Numbered from the stretch's first letter, positions 39,227 to 47,938 are shown. The stretch: DNA of 64,000 nucleotides from Nostoc sp. UHCC 0926 (GCF_028623165.1 NZ_CP117772.1:372001-436000), one strand, 5' to 3'. Notes: a model not told the origin generated them from the sequence alone. Numbers and translations are program-made.

Positions 39227-40111
39227 ATGGTTCAGAGTACAAAAGGGGCTGTGGTGATCACAGGAACATCTACAGGTCTCGGTCGAGTAACTGCCCTCTT
39301 GTTGGACAAGCAAGGGTATCATGTCTTCGCTGGAGTCCGCACAGAAAAAGACGCTGAATCACTAAAGCAGGCTGCATCTGGTGATTTAACACCAATCATC
39401 ATGGATGTCACAAAACCAGAACAAATTCAATCTGCCTTAGAATTTGTCTCGCTAGCAGTTGGCGATGAAGGACTGTTCGGATTAGTTAACAATGCAGTTG
39501 TAGCAGTAAGCGGGCCGTGGGAGTGTATTGCGATTGATGACCTGAGATGGCAATTTGAAGTAGGTGTTTTCGGGCTGATTGCAGTCACACAGGCATTTTT
39601 ACCAATGATCCGAAAAGCTAAAGGTCGGATTATTAATATTAGTGCGATCGGAGGTAGATTAGCTTCGCCATTTTTCGGTCCTTTAGTTGCTTCAAAGTTT
39701 GCCCTGGAGGCAATAACAGATTCTATGCGGATGGAATTACATTCTTCTGAAGTTGAAGTTCTTTCTATCCTAGCAAGTTCACTGAATACAGAAGTGTCTG
39801 AGAAAGTGGAGGTAATCTACCAGAAAACATTAGATAATATGTCACTTGAGACCAAAGCTATATACGGCAATTTTTACAGAAAATTTATGGAAGCAGTGGT
39901 AGAGGGAAATCGTCAAGGAATGCCACCTGAAAAAGTCGCAGATGTGATCTTGGAGACTTTGGAAGCTCGCAAACCTAAAAGGCAATATGTTATTACGGAA
40001 TCAAAGTGGAATATTACAATTGGGGCATTGAAAAAAAGATTAATGTCACATGAGTATTTTTATGATTATTATTATAGTCGTCTGAAAGAAAGTTTAGGAA
40101 TTGATGAATAA
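39227..40111 (+). CDS. Short-chain dehydrogenase/reductase-like protein lacking catalytic Tyr
   Basis: Start chosen at 39227 because GGAGG sits eight bases upstream; an in-frame ATG at 39212 overlaps that site. The protein is a classical SDR (294 aa) with the nucleotide motif TGTSTGLG and NNA. The substrate-facing Ser is in INISAIGG (~140). In the YxxxK position it reads GPLVASK, so the catalytic Tyr is Leu153 while Lys157 is kept. Normal SDR oxidoreduction is therefore unlikely, and it may have a binding, isomerase or dehydratase-type role. It follows the P450 pair by 95 bases. The KR domain of the PKS module also lost its Tyr. Confidence 0.9.
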   Translation: MVQSTKGAVVITGTSTGLGRVTALLLDKQGYHVFAGVRTEKDAESLKQAASGDLTPIIMDVTKPEQIQSALEFVSLAVGDEGLFGLVNNAVVAVSGPWECIAIDDLRWQFEVGVFGLIAVTQAFLPMIRKAKGRIINISAIGGRLASPFFGPLVASKFALEAITDSMRMELHSSEVEVLSILASSLNTEVSEKVEVIYQKTLDNMSLETKAIYGNFYRKFMEAVVEGNRQGMPPEKVADVILETLEARKPKRQYVITESKWNITIGALKKRLMSHEYFYDYYYSRLKESLGIDE

Positions 40112-40225
40112 ATAGATTGAGTTTGATTCAAGCGGTAATCTATTCAAAAATGTTTTGAGATTGAAGCAGACACATAAAAATCTGTGATAAATGTTCTAGC
40201 AATAGTGTAATTTAGGAACATTAGA

Positions 40226-41347
40226 TTGAATCAAATGATAGTAAATATGCAAACTCAACAGACTGAGCAACTTCCCCTTACAGATTGTCGTTTTTGCTCA
40301 CTGATTTCCAAAGCTAATGGAGAAGACCCAATTGGTACAGCAGGGACTTGCGACCATTGGTTAATCATGGAACTTCCACAACCTTGGCCGCAAAATCTCT
40401 TTCAGGAAAATCCAACAATCAAGCCATTAATAAGCTTATTCCAAGAGCTAACTGTCAAGCATGGGGTTAAGTTCAGACCAATTTTAATTGCTCCTGATCG
40501 CGAGTACTCTCAACCTGGTTTTACCCGTATACTGTACTACTATCGTCCTGCCAAGCTATTTTCTCAGTTTGAGAAGCAAGAGTTTGTTGTTCCAGAAGGG
40601 GAAGCCACTGCTTTGCTAACGGCAATACTCAAGCAGTTAATACAACAGCCCAACGATTTATCAAAGTTTCAGCAGTATCAACAACAAACCAGTCATATTC
40701 GCGAACTCATGGTTTGCACCCATGCTCAAGTTGACCTTGCTTGTGGAAGATTTGGGACTCCTCTGTATCGTCAGCTACGTAAGGAATATGCGCCTGCTTC
40801 CAATGGAAAGTTAAGAGTGTGGCAAACGACTCATTTTGGAGGTCATCAGTTTGCTCCCACTCTAGTTGATTTACCTCAAGGCTGCTTATGGGGACATTTA
40901 GAACCAGAAGTATTGGATTTACTGGTGAACAGAAATGGTTCAGCTTTAGGCTTACGTCAATTCTATCGAGGATGGGCGGGTTTAAGTAAGTTTGAGCAAA
41001 TTGTTGAGCGCGAAATTTGGATGCAGTTGGGTTGGACTTGGTTTGATTATTTGAAAACTGGTCAAGTCCTAGCAAAAGAACTCGATGAAGAGCATCATGT
41101 CGATGAAGAGCATCATGTCGATGAAGAGCATCATGTCGATGAAGAGCATCATGTCGATGAAGATCATCCGGTCTATTGGGCTGATGTGCGTATTGATTTC
41201 ACCACAACCGATAGCAATATATCAGGTGCTTATGAAGCCAAAGTTGAAGTTTGTGATGAGGTAATAAGTGCATTAAACTCAGCAAAACAGATGGAATTAC
41301 AAGCGGTTAAGCAGTACCGGGTTAGCTGTTTAGTCAAGGTTGAGTAA
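40226..41347 (+). CDS. Sucrase/ferredoxin-like (thioredoxin-fold [2Fe-2S]) protein with HHVDEE repeats
   Basis: Resembles the sucrase/ferredoxin-like family, including C-x8-C (CTHAQVDLACG), the HFGGHQFAP segment and LPQGCLWGHLEP. These positions fit a thioredoxin-like [2Fe-2S] ferredoxin. Near the C-terminus an 18-bp tandem repeat encodes an acidic, His-rich EEHHVD array that I would not expect in the family and that could bind metal. A redox partner role for the two P450s is possible but unproven. The start is uncertain: TTG at 40226 is well spaced from AGGA, but ATG at 40235 or 40247 may be used. Confidence 0.8.
   Translation: MNQMIVNMQTQQTEQLPLTDCRFCSLISKANGEDPIGTAGTCDHWLIMELPQPWPQNLFQENPTIKPLISLFQELTVKHGVKFRPILIAPDREYSQPGFTRILYYYRPAKLFSQFEKQEFVVPEGEATALLTAILKQLIQQPNDLSKFQQYQQQTSHIRELMVCTHAQVDLACGRFGTPLYRQLRKEYAPASNGKLRVWQTTHFGGHQFAPTLVDLPQGCLWGHLEPEVLDLLVNRNGSALGLRQFYRGWAGLSKFEQIVEREIWMQLGWTWFDYLKTGQVLAKELDEEHHVDEEHHVDEEHHVDEEHHVDEDHPVYWADVRIDFTTTDSNISGAYEAKVEVCDEVISALNSAKQMELQAVKQYRVSCLVKVE
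41083..41172 (+). repeat. 18-bp tandem repeat (4 perfect + 1 degenerate copies)
   Basis: The unit CGATGAAGAGCATCATGT occurs four times without change (41083-41154) and once with four mismatches (41155-41172). It stays in frame and encodes the EEHHVD array in the ferredoxin-like protein. Copy identity suggests recent slippage expansion. Confidence 0.95.
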
Positions 41348-41371
41348 GTAGCAAAAGCCGAGAATCTAAAA

Positions 41372-42748
41372 ATGACTTCACAAAAACAATCTCAACTGAC
41401 AAATGAGATCCTCCAAGGTAATCTCGTTAAACTCATGCTCAAGTTATCAATCCCCAGTATTGGGGGAAAGCTTGTACTAGGCTTGACTCCTTTTATTGAT
41501 GCTTTATTTGCAGGGCAATTCATTGGTAAAACTGCTATTGGTGGTATAACTCTTGCTTTACCATTCATTGCTATCGTGGCTGGTTTGACTGATTTAGTTG
41601 GAGTAGGTTCTGCTTCTATTTTTAGTAGAGCTATTGGTTCTGGAGATATCAAAACTCAGTCCAAAGTCTTTGGTAATTTAGTAATAATGAGTGTTGTTAT
41701 TTCCTTTGTTATCACAATTATTAGCTACACTTTTGCTGAAGAATTAATTGTATTCATAGGAGGTCGTGGGGAAGTAGCTTCTGCTGGAACAGAATTTTTG
41801 AAGACTTATGTGCTTAGTTCGGTATTTTCTACTGTAGGAATTGCTTGTAATTATCTCATTAAAGCAGAAGGTAAACTCAGAATTTCTCTCATACTTGCTA
41901 TTATTTATTTTATTATTAATCTGATTTTTAATACTATCTTTATTAATATTTTTCATTGGGAAATCCTGGGATTAGCCCTGGCTACAGTTATTGCAATGGC
42001 GGCTTACTGTCTTGGAGTATTAACTTATTATTTTTCTGGTAAAAGTTTGATAAAAATTAATTTTGATATGTTGAAATTATCAAACAAATTAATAGCGGAA
42101 GTTATATCAGTAGGAAGTTCAAATTTATTAATACCAGTACTTGGTTTAATTCAAAGTTTTGTCGTTTTAAAATCAATTTCTCATTATGGAACACAGAATG
42201 ATATAGCTTTTTTTGGAGCAACAGTAACATTGACCTCATTGACACTCATTCCCTTAAATGGGTTTACACAAGCTTTGCAACCTGTGATTGGTATAAATTA
42301 TGGAGCCAGAAATTATGACAGAATCAAAAAATCTTATTTGATTTTTATCATTTGCACAACTGGTTTATTAACATTATTTTGGCTTTCTATACAGCTATCT
42401 CCAAAAACGTTTCTAAGCTTACTTTTGCCTAACGTTAATTTCACTCAAAATGATTTCTTCAACTTTCGTATTATGAGTTTTTTAATACCAATGATGCCGA
42501 TTGTTCAATTTGGTGCAATTTTATTTCAATCTCTAGGAAAAGGTAAAATTGTTTCAGTAATAGTTTTCTTAAAGAGTTTATTATTTTTTATTCCATCAAT
42601 ACTTATTTTTAGCAAATTAATGGGTATAAAAGGTATATACATTGGAAGTGTTGTCAGTGATTTTTTAGTTTTACTAATAGCATTGGTATTAACAGTTATA
42701 GAATTTCAGCAGTTAAACAAAATGCTAGTTAAAATATATCATTCCTAA
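41372..42748 (+). CDS. MATE-family efflux protein
   Basis: A 458-residue, very hydrophobic protein with about twelve predicted transmembrane segments in the two-bundle layout of MATE transporters. The N-terminal GNLVKLMLKLSIP and the later PLNGFTQALQPVIGINYGA segment are typical of MepA-like members. It would export a product or toxic compound using Na+ or H+ gradients. It lies within the tailoring genes, so export of the cluster product or self-resistance is the natural inference. The gene is AT-rich compared with the NRPS genes. The gap to the upstream gene is 24 bases. Confidence 0.93.
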   Translation: MTSQKQSQLTNEILQGNLVKLMLKLSIPSIGGKLVLGLTPFIDALFAGQFIGKTAIGGITLALPFIAIVAGLTDLVGVGSASIFSRAIGSGDIKTQSKVFGNLVIMSVVISFVITIISYTFAEELIVFIGGRGEVASAGTEFLKTYVLSSVFSTVGIACNYLIKAEGKLRISLILAIIYFIINLIFNTIFINIFHWEILGLALATVIAMAAYCLGVLTYYFSGKSLIKINFDMLKLSNKLIAEVISVGSSNLLIPVLGLIQSFVVLKSISHYGTQNDIAFFGATVTLTSLTLIPLNGFTQALQPVIGINYGARNYDRIKKSYLIFIICTTGLLTLFWLSIQLSPKTFLSLLLPNVNFTQNDFFNFRIMSFLIPMMPIVQFGAILFQSLGKGKIVSVIVFLKSLLFFIPSILIFSKLMGIKGIYIGSVVSDFLVLLIALVLTVIEFQQLNKMLVKIYHS

Positions 42749-42875
42749 ATTATATATTTTAAATAACTATTGAAGTTATTGTCTCGCATTATATCCAGAT
42801 GAATACTTGAAAGTAAGGTAAATTCTCTCTTAATGTTTTCAAAATACCAACACCCAAGGAATTTAGTTAAAAATT

Positions 42876-43916
42876 ATGGTTTTATCAGACTCTAAGCCTA
42901 GCGAGACGCAATCTCCGCTCTCTCCTATACAATGGGTACACGCTTACTGGGTTTCACGGTGTATCTATGTAGTTGCGAAACTTGGTATTGCTGATTTGCT
43001 CAAAGACGGTTCGCAACACTGCGATGCTTTGGCTGCTGCGACGAATACCCACAGTAATTCTCTTTATCGAGTGTTACGAGCTCTTGCTGGGATCGGAATT
43101 TTTGCTCAGACACAACCTGGATGCTTTGAGTTAACTCCATTGGCAAATTGTTTGCAGAGCAACGTTCCCGACTCGATACGGGATATAGCAATTTTGCGAG
43201 GTGAGGAACATTACTATAACAGCTGGGGAAATTTGATGTATAGCTTGCAAACAGGGGAAACTGCCTTTCAACATTTGTACGGCATGAATTTGTTTGAGTA
43301 CAATGAACGAAACTCTGTTGAAGGGGAAATTTTCCATCAAGCTGTGGCTTCGTCTAAAGAGGCATATGCCGCATTTTTAGTAGCTTATGATTTTTCGTCA
43401 ATTGGCAAGCTGGTTGACGTTGGTGGTGGCACAGGTAGCTTTCTGACTGCTATCCTCGAAGCTAATTCAACCATGACAGGGGTCTTGTTCGAGCTTCCAG
43501 AAGTGATTGATCAAGCCAAGAATTCACAAAGAACAGCATCTGTTAATGATCGCTGTCAACTAATAGGGGGTAGCTTTTTTGAGGCTATCCCTGAGCGAGG
43601 AGATGCTTATTTACTCATGCAAGTTATTCATAACTGGGATGATGAGCGGGCGATCGCCATTCTTAAGTGCTGTCACCAAGCCATGAAAGAACAAGCACGA
43701 CTTTTGGTAATAGACTCTGTTATTCCTTCTGGAAACGAGTTTTTTGGAGCTAAGTTTATGGATGTAAATATGTTGATTATGTGCCCTGGTGGACGGGAGC
43801 GAACTGAGGCTCAGTTTCGAGATTTGTTTGCATCTGCCGGGTTTGAACTGACCACAATTATCCGAACTAAATCGGAACTCAGCATTATTGAAGGAGTTAA
43901 AACAGTTAATAGTTAA
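42876..43916 (+). CDS. SAM-dependent O-methyltransferase (Methyltransf_2 type)
   Basis: A 346-residue methyltransferase with an N-terminal winged-helix dimerisation region (~15-100) and a Rossmann-fold SAM domain. SAM motif I reads LVDVGGGTGSF; later motifs are GGSFFE and the catalytic-region IHNWDDERA, as in acetylserotonin and polyketide O-methyltransferases. It probably methylates a hydroxyl or an enolised beta-keto group of the product. The beta-keto unit predicted from the inactive KR is one candidate acceptor; TauD- or P450-made hydroxyls are others. It follows the MATE gene by 127 bases. Confidence 0.92.
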   Translation: MVLSDSKPSETQSPLSPIQWVHAYWVSRCIYVVAKLGIADLLKDGSQHCDALAAATNTHSNSLYRVLRALAGIGIFAQTQPGCFELTPLANCLQSNVPDSIRDIAILRGEEHYYNSWGNLMYSLQTGETAFQHLYGMNLFEYNERNSVEGEIFHQAVASSKEAYAAFLVAYDFSSIGKLVDVGGGTGSFLTAILEANSTMTGVLFELPEVIDQAKNSQRTASVNDRCQLIGGSFFEAIPERGDAYLLMQVIHNWDDERAIAILKCCHQAMKEQARLLVIDSVIPSGNEFFGAKFMDVNMLIMCPGGRERTEAQFRDLFASAGFELTTIIRTKSELSIIEGVKTVNS

Positions 43917-43972
43917 CAGTTAACTATTTCACTCATGACTGTTTATTGAAGACGATAAAATGAGGTATCACT

Positions 43973-44311
43973 ATGGCAACAATCGGAAAATATTGCAAAG
44001 CCTACCCTATGCAGAAGTTACAACAGTTCAGTCAGTGGACTGAGAATGCTGGCAATACAAGAAAAGAGAAAAAAGAAGTTGATGCCAAAGAACTCGAGAT
44101 TAATAGGGAGCTAACTGATGATGAGTTTCTTTATTTACAAGAAAACTATGTAGTTACAGACGGTATTTTCAAGGACGAAAATATCATTTTTGATAATGTA
44201 ATTCCTGAGTGGATAGACTTTTGCAAAAATATACTCTTGTTCGAGATTCCAGTTTATGAACCTGTGCAAGTACAAACATCTTCCTCAGGTCAAGGCATAG
44301 GTAAATCATAG
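43973..44311 (+). CDS. Small conserved-looking protein of unknown function
   Basis: A 112-residue protein I do not recognise. It has a basic start (MATIGKYCKAYPMQKLQQF), a lysine/glutamate-rich middle (~30-50), a more structured region containing ELTDDEFLYLQENYVV, and a low-complexity Gln/Ser/Gly tail. There is no signal peptide or membrane segment. Its style fits a small soluble cyanobacterial accessory protein. It lies 56 bases after the methyltransferase and 42 bases before another small gene, in the same direction and leading into MbtH, so it is probably co-transcribed with the biosynthetic genes. Confidence 0.7.
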   Translation: MATIGKYCKAYPMQKLQQFSQWTENAGNTRKEKKEVDAKELEINRELTDDEFLYLQENYVVTDGIFKDENIIFDNVIPEWIDFCKNILLFEIPVYEPVQVQTSSSGQGIGKS

Positions 44312-44353
44312 GTATTTGGGTAAAAAAGCAAGCATAGTTTAGGAAAGACTTTT

Positions 44354-44680
44354 ATGAACGAGTTAGTACAACGATTGTCAGAAGGCGAACATCCCGTTGA
44401 AGCAAGTCTGCGACCTGATAAAACAGCAACCGCTTTGAAAGAGTGCATTGACCGTGGATATGTTCATATCAAGTTCACGGACACTAAGGGAGGTACTGAT
44501 TTAGGTGTCACCCTTGATCCAGAGGCATCTAACCTCAATGAAGCTGACTTTTTTAACCAAAAGGGTCAGGTTCACATAGTTGGTAACTTAACTTTGAACT
44601 ACGTGAAAGTTCGATGTATTGCAGATATTGACCTGGAAACCTTAGAAGGTCAGGGATACCTTGAACCCATAGGAGAATGA
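44354..44680 (+). CDS. Small protein of unknown function upstream of MbtH
   Basis: A 108-residue acidic soluble protein, not recognised. It has alternating hydrophobic segments (VHIKFTDTKGGTDLGVTLD; VHIVGNLTLNYVKVRCIAD), suggesting a small beta-rich fold, and no membrane segment. An AGGAAAG box lies a few bases before the ATG. It is sandwiched between another unknown small gene and the MbtH gene, so a role in the biosynthetic operon is likely, but no function can be given. Confidence 0.72.
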   Translation: MNELVQRLSEGEHPVEASLRPDKTATALKECIDRGYVHIKFTDTKGGTDLGVTLDPEASNLNEADFFNQKGQVHIVGNLTLNYVKVRCIADIDLETLEGQGYLEPIGE

Positions 44681-44757
44681 TGGCATTTTGAATTTTAGAT
44701 TTCGCATTGCAATGCACTATGTACAAAGCATAATTCGTTAATTAGCGGAGATAACAA

Positions 44758-44985
44758 ATGTATCAAGATGATAAAGAGGACACGACAATTTACAAAGTTG
44801 TAGTCAATCACGAAGAACAGTATTCCATTTGGCCCGCCGACCGGGAGAACGCGCTTGGTTGGAAAAATGCTGGAAAAAGTGGTCTCAAACAACAATGTCT
44901 GGAATATATCAAAGAAGTTTGGACTGACATGAGACCGCTTAGTCTCCGGAAGAAGATGGAGGAAACTGCTCGCACTCAGGTATAA
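44758..44985 (+). CDS. mbtH: MbtH-like protein (NRPS adenylation chaperone)
   Basis: A 75-residue protein of the MbtH family. It shows the family signature: NHEEQYSIWP, a conserved Trp in GWKNAGKSG, CLEYIKEVW and TDMRPLSLR. MbtH proteins bind adenylation domains and stabilise or activate them. One copy in the cluster can serve several modules. A GGAG box precedes the ATG. It is the last gene of the co-directional biosynthetic block; mobile debris starts about 140 bases later, making this a sensible right edge for the core cluster. Confidence 0.95.
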   Translation: MYQDDKEDTTIYKVVVNHEEQYSIWPADRENALGWKNAGKSGLKQQCLEYIKEVWTDMRPLSLRKKMEETARTQV

Positions 44986-45054
44986 CTCAAATAAACTTCT
45001 TGCAGATTTACTCGTCAGGATATCCTATGGAAGCGGTTCTTTAGGTGTCTATGT

Positions 45055-45075
45055 CTTGCCGCCTGTGGCGGCAAG
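45055..45075. terminator. GC-rich hairpin after the MbtH gene
   Basis: CTTGCCGCC-TGT-GGCGGCAAG gives a perfect 9-bp stem with a 3-base loop, 70 bases after the MbtH stop. There is no clear T run, so it may be a terminator, an mRNA-end stabiliser or a dispersed palindrome. Confidence 0.4.
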
Positions 45076-45122
45076 GCAGTTATGATAAAGGCAGAGTGAA
45101 AAAGGTCTGATCAACTGAAATT

Positions 45123-45379
45123 TTGGGCGTTGCATAAAGGATGAATTGAGGTTATCTACTGTGCAATGTCCATACTGTGGGTCTACGGAAATCCGGAAGA
45201 ATGGAAAGCGAAGAGGTAAGCAAAATCATATCTACTTAGTACGACTACACCGCAAAACATTGTGCTATTCAAAGTCAGTAGATATGCTGAAATATTCTAT
45301 TCGATTATTACTTGATTATTTGAAGTGTTGGGAAATACCCGTATTGAATTAAATCATCCCGCATTTATGTAACGCCCAA
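45123..45379 (+). mobile_element. Internally deleted IS1-family element (MITE-like)
   Basis: Inverted repeats bound the element: TTGGGCGTTGCATAAA at 45123-45138 and its near-perfect reverse complement at 45364-45379 (one mismatch), with similarity continuing inward. Inside, a 68-residue frame (45146-45352) joins an IS1-type zinc-ribbon start (CPYCGSTEIRKNGKRRGKQN) directly to an IS1 transposase C-terminus (RLHRKTLCYSKSVDMLKYS). The catalytic middle is gone, so the element could move only with a transposase supplied elsewhere. I found no convincing target-site duplication. Confidence 0.75.
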
Positions 45380-45817
45380 TAAAGATACCGTTTTAGCTTT
45401 GATATTATTTGTCAATAAAGTGGTATCGTTAGATCAATTTAAATCTGCTTTGTCAAAGTCACTTGCGTGCAGCTTTGGCTTCTTACCGAAAAGGTTGCTG
45501 GAGACTAGGAACTAAGTACTGGCGATTGGGGCCACATGGAGGACAAAAGGGAATTATTGAAAAATTCACTTTCTGATCTTTTCTCAATCCCCAATCCCTC
45601 ACTGATGAATGGCACTAAGTTAAAATACAGCCCTTGCCCTGACTGGTTAAGAGCCTGGAGGCTCCGCCTCCTCTTTCTTGACCAGAGGTAGAACCTCTCG
45701 GAATACATTCCCAGCCTCCAGGCTGGGAATAAGGCAACACAAGCCTTTGGGCTTTTCTTTGTGCCATTTTTCTGACTGCTCAATAGCTGTTTCAGTAACC
45801 AGGCGTTACATCTGTAG
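45380..45817. other. Gene-poor gap between IS1 remnant and acylase gene
   Basis: I see no gene. A 92-codon minus-strand frame here (45505-45783) overlaps a repeat and has no recognisable protein character. The only structured part is the hairpin cluster at 45651-45730. Confidence 0.6.
45651..45730. repeat. Composite palindromic repeat (three adjacent hairpins)
   Basis: Three perfect hairpins lie in 80 bases: GGAGGC-TCC-GCCTCC (45657-45671), AGAGGT-AGA-ACCTCT (45684-45698), and the 24-base palindrome of ATTCCCAGCCT and its complement around CC (45707-45730). Such palindrome strings are dispersed in filamentous cyanobacterial genomes. It ends 87 bases upstream of the acylase start and could shape its leader transcript. 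Confidence 0.7.
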
Positions 45818-47938
45818 ATGGTGGTGTTAATGAGGATTGATATTTTACTCAGGGTTTACAAAAGAAAATCAATACGTCGTGTTTTACCCTTAATACTCAG
45901 TTTGATACTGGTTTTATTTGTAGGAAGCCGCGTTATAGCTGTGCCAACAAAATCCACAGAGATATTATGGGATACCTATGGTGTGCCGCACATCTACGGA
46001 AAAGATGACCAGAGTGCATTTTATGCCTTTGGTTGGGCACAAATGCAAAGTCATGGAGATTTGCTTTTGCGTCTCTATGGTCAAGCACAGGGACGCGCAG
46101 CCGAATATTGGGGAGAGAAATACCTGGATTCAGATCGTTGGGTACAGACTGCCGGAGTACCAGAACGCGCTCGTTCTTGGTACAAAGCACAGAGTCCAAC
46201 TTTTCGCAGTTATGTTGATGCTTTTGCTACTGGGATCAATGCTTATGCTTCCCAAAATCCTGACTTGATTGACGATCAAGTTGAGATGGTGCTACCAGTC
46301 AAGGCAGAAGATGTCATGGCTCATTTACATCGGGTACTCAATTTCACCTTTGTGGTGAATCCGGAGGAAGTATTAGACCTGAGCAAACAAAAATTGCAAG
46401 CAGGATCTAATGGTTGGGCGATCGCACCAACTCATTCTGCCAATGGGAAGGCCATGTTGCTAGCAAATCCACATTTACCTTGGTCAGATTTATTTTTGTG
46501 GTATGAAGCCCAAATCACCGCACCAGGAATTGATGCTTATGGGGCAACACTTGTAGGTATTCCCGTATTAGCGATCGCATTTAACAACAATTTAGGTTGG
46601 ACTCACACCGTTAACACCTATGATGGTTGGGATCTTTATGAACTCACACTAGCAGAGAATGGATACCGCTTTGATGACAAAGTTCTTAACTTTCAGACAA
46701 AAACCCTCTTTTTAAAGGTGAAGCAGAAAGATGGCTCCTTGCAAGAGCAACCATTAGTAGTGAAAAGTTCTGTCCACGGGCCTATAGTAGCCGAGAAAAA
46801 TGGTAAAACCCTGGCGCTGAGAGTTGCAGGTCTTGATAGACCAGGTGTACTCCAGCAGTGGTGGGATATGGCACGAGCAAAAAACCTTACCCAGTTTCAA
46901 ACAGTACTCAAGCGCTTGCAACTGCCAATGTTTACGGTGATGTATGCAGATAGAGAAGGGCATATCATGCACCTATTCAACGGTCAAGTACCAGTGCGCT
47001 CTAGGGGTGATTTTAAATATTGGCAAGGCATAATCCCAGGAAATACATCTAAAACCTTGTGGACAAAAATTCATCCTTACCAAGATTTACCGCGCATAGT
47101 TGACCCTAAGAGTGGCTGGTTGCAAAATACAAATGACCCACCTTGGACAACTACATTTCCAGCCGCCATTAAAGCAGATAATTACCCGCCTTACATGGCT
47201 CCTCGTTTCATGGATTTCCGCTCACAACGTTCTGTAAGGATGTTAGCTGAGGATGACAAAATCTCTTTTGATGAAATGGTTGCAGATAAGTACTCTACCC
47301 GCATGGAACTGGCTGATCGAATTTTGGATGATTTAATTCCGGCTGCACGCAAGTATGGTAAGGACTTAGGGCAGCAAGCAGCTAATGTCCTGGAAGCCTG
47401 GGATCGGCAAGCCAATGCAGATAGTCAGGGGGCCGTATTATTTGCCTTTTGGGTACAACAGATGCACTTAGATAAGGCGTTTAGTAAACCCTGGAATGAA
47501 AATTCTCCACGCACTACACCCGATGGTTTAGCTAATCCTGAAAGTGCAGTTGCAACTCTGCAAGCAGTCGCAGCACAAGTAGAAAAGACTTATGGGGCGC
47601 TTGATGTACCGTGGGGCAAGGTTTTTCGGCTACGGTTGGGTGATGTAAATTTAGCTGCCAATGGTGGGGATGGCAAGCTAGGAATTTTTCGTGTACTAGA
47701 TTTTTCTCCCGCAGCAGAGCAAACGTTCCAAGCCGTTGGAGGTGATTCCTATGTGGCTGCAATTGAATTTTCCAACCCTGTACGGGCAATGGCACTCACC
47801 AGCTATGGTAATGCAACTCAACCCGGATCGCCCCACATTAGCGACCAGTTACAGATGTCCGGCAACAAAAAGTTGCGGACTGTGTGGCGCGATCGCTTAG
47901 ATATTCTTGCCCATCTAGAAGAACGTAAAATATTCTGA
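45818..47938 (+). CDS. Penicillin acylase family N-terminal nucleophile hydrolase (secreted)
   Basis: A 706-residue penicillin/acyl-homoserine-lactone acylase-type Ntn hydrolase. A basic N-terminus and hydrophobic stretch (~20-40) form an export signal, followed by an alpha-chain-like region (WDTYGVPHIYGKDD). The expected autocleavage site is GSNGWAI, with Ser197 as nucleophile. An internal NNLGWTHTVNTYD block and later SGWLQNTNDPPW also fit the family. It would act in the periplasm, cutting amide-linked acyl chains. PvdQ-type relatives trim acylated NRPS precursors, and others quench quorum signals, so maturation of this cluster's product is possible, but the gene lies beyond an IS remnant. 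The ATG at 45830 is an alternative start. Confidence 0.9.
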   Translation: MVVLMRIDILLRVYKRKSIRRVLPLILSLILVLFVGSRVIAVPTKSTEILWDTYGVPHIYGKDDQSAFYAFGWAQMQSHGDLLLRLYGQAQGRAAEYWGEKYLDSDRWVQTAGVPERARSWYKAQSPTFRSYVDAFATGINAYASQNPDLIDDQVEMVLPVKAEDVMAHLHRVLNFTFVVNPEEVLDLSKQKLQAGSNGWAIAPTHSANGKAMLLANPHLPWSDLFLWYEAQITAPGIDAYGATLVGIPVLAIAFNNNLGWTHTVNTYDGWDLYELTLAENGYRFDDKVLNFQTKTLFLKVKQKDGSLQEQPLVVKSSVHGPIVAEKNGKTLALRVAGLDRPGVLQQWWDMARAKNLTQFQTVLKRLQLPMFTVMYADREGHIMHLFNGQVPVRSRGDFKYWQGIIPGNTSKTLWTKIHPYQDLPRIVDPKSGWLQNTNDPPWTTTFPAAIKADNYPPYMAPRFMDFRSQRSVRMLAEDDKISFDEMVADKYSTRMELADRILDDLIPAARKYGKDLGQQAANVLEAWDRQANADSQGAVLFAFWVQQMHLDKAFSKPWNENSPRTTPDGLANPESAVATLQAVAAQVEKTYGALDVPWGKVFRLRLGDVNLAANGGDGKLGIFRVLDFSPAAEQTFQAVGGDSYVAAIEFSNPVRAMALTSYGNATQPGSPHISDQLQMSGNKKLRTVWRDRLDILAHLEERKIF

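Noticed and set aside
41083..41172. CRISPR-like array
   Set aside because: The 18-bp repeats are contiguous, have no spacers and are in frame within a gene.
45146..45352. Functional zinc-ribbon gene
   Set aside because: It is an in-frame fusion of the two ends of an IS1-type transposase inside matching inverted repeats, so it was treated as part of the deleted element.
45505..45783. Minus-strand 92-codon frame
   Set aside because: It overlaps a palindromic repeat, has a biased composition and resembles no protein family I know.
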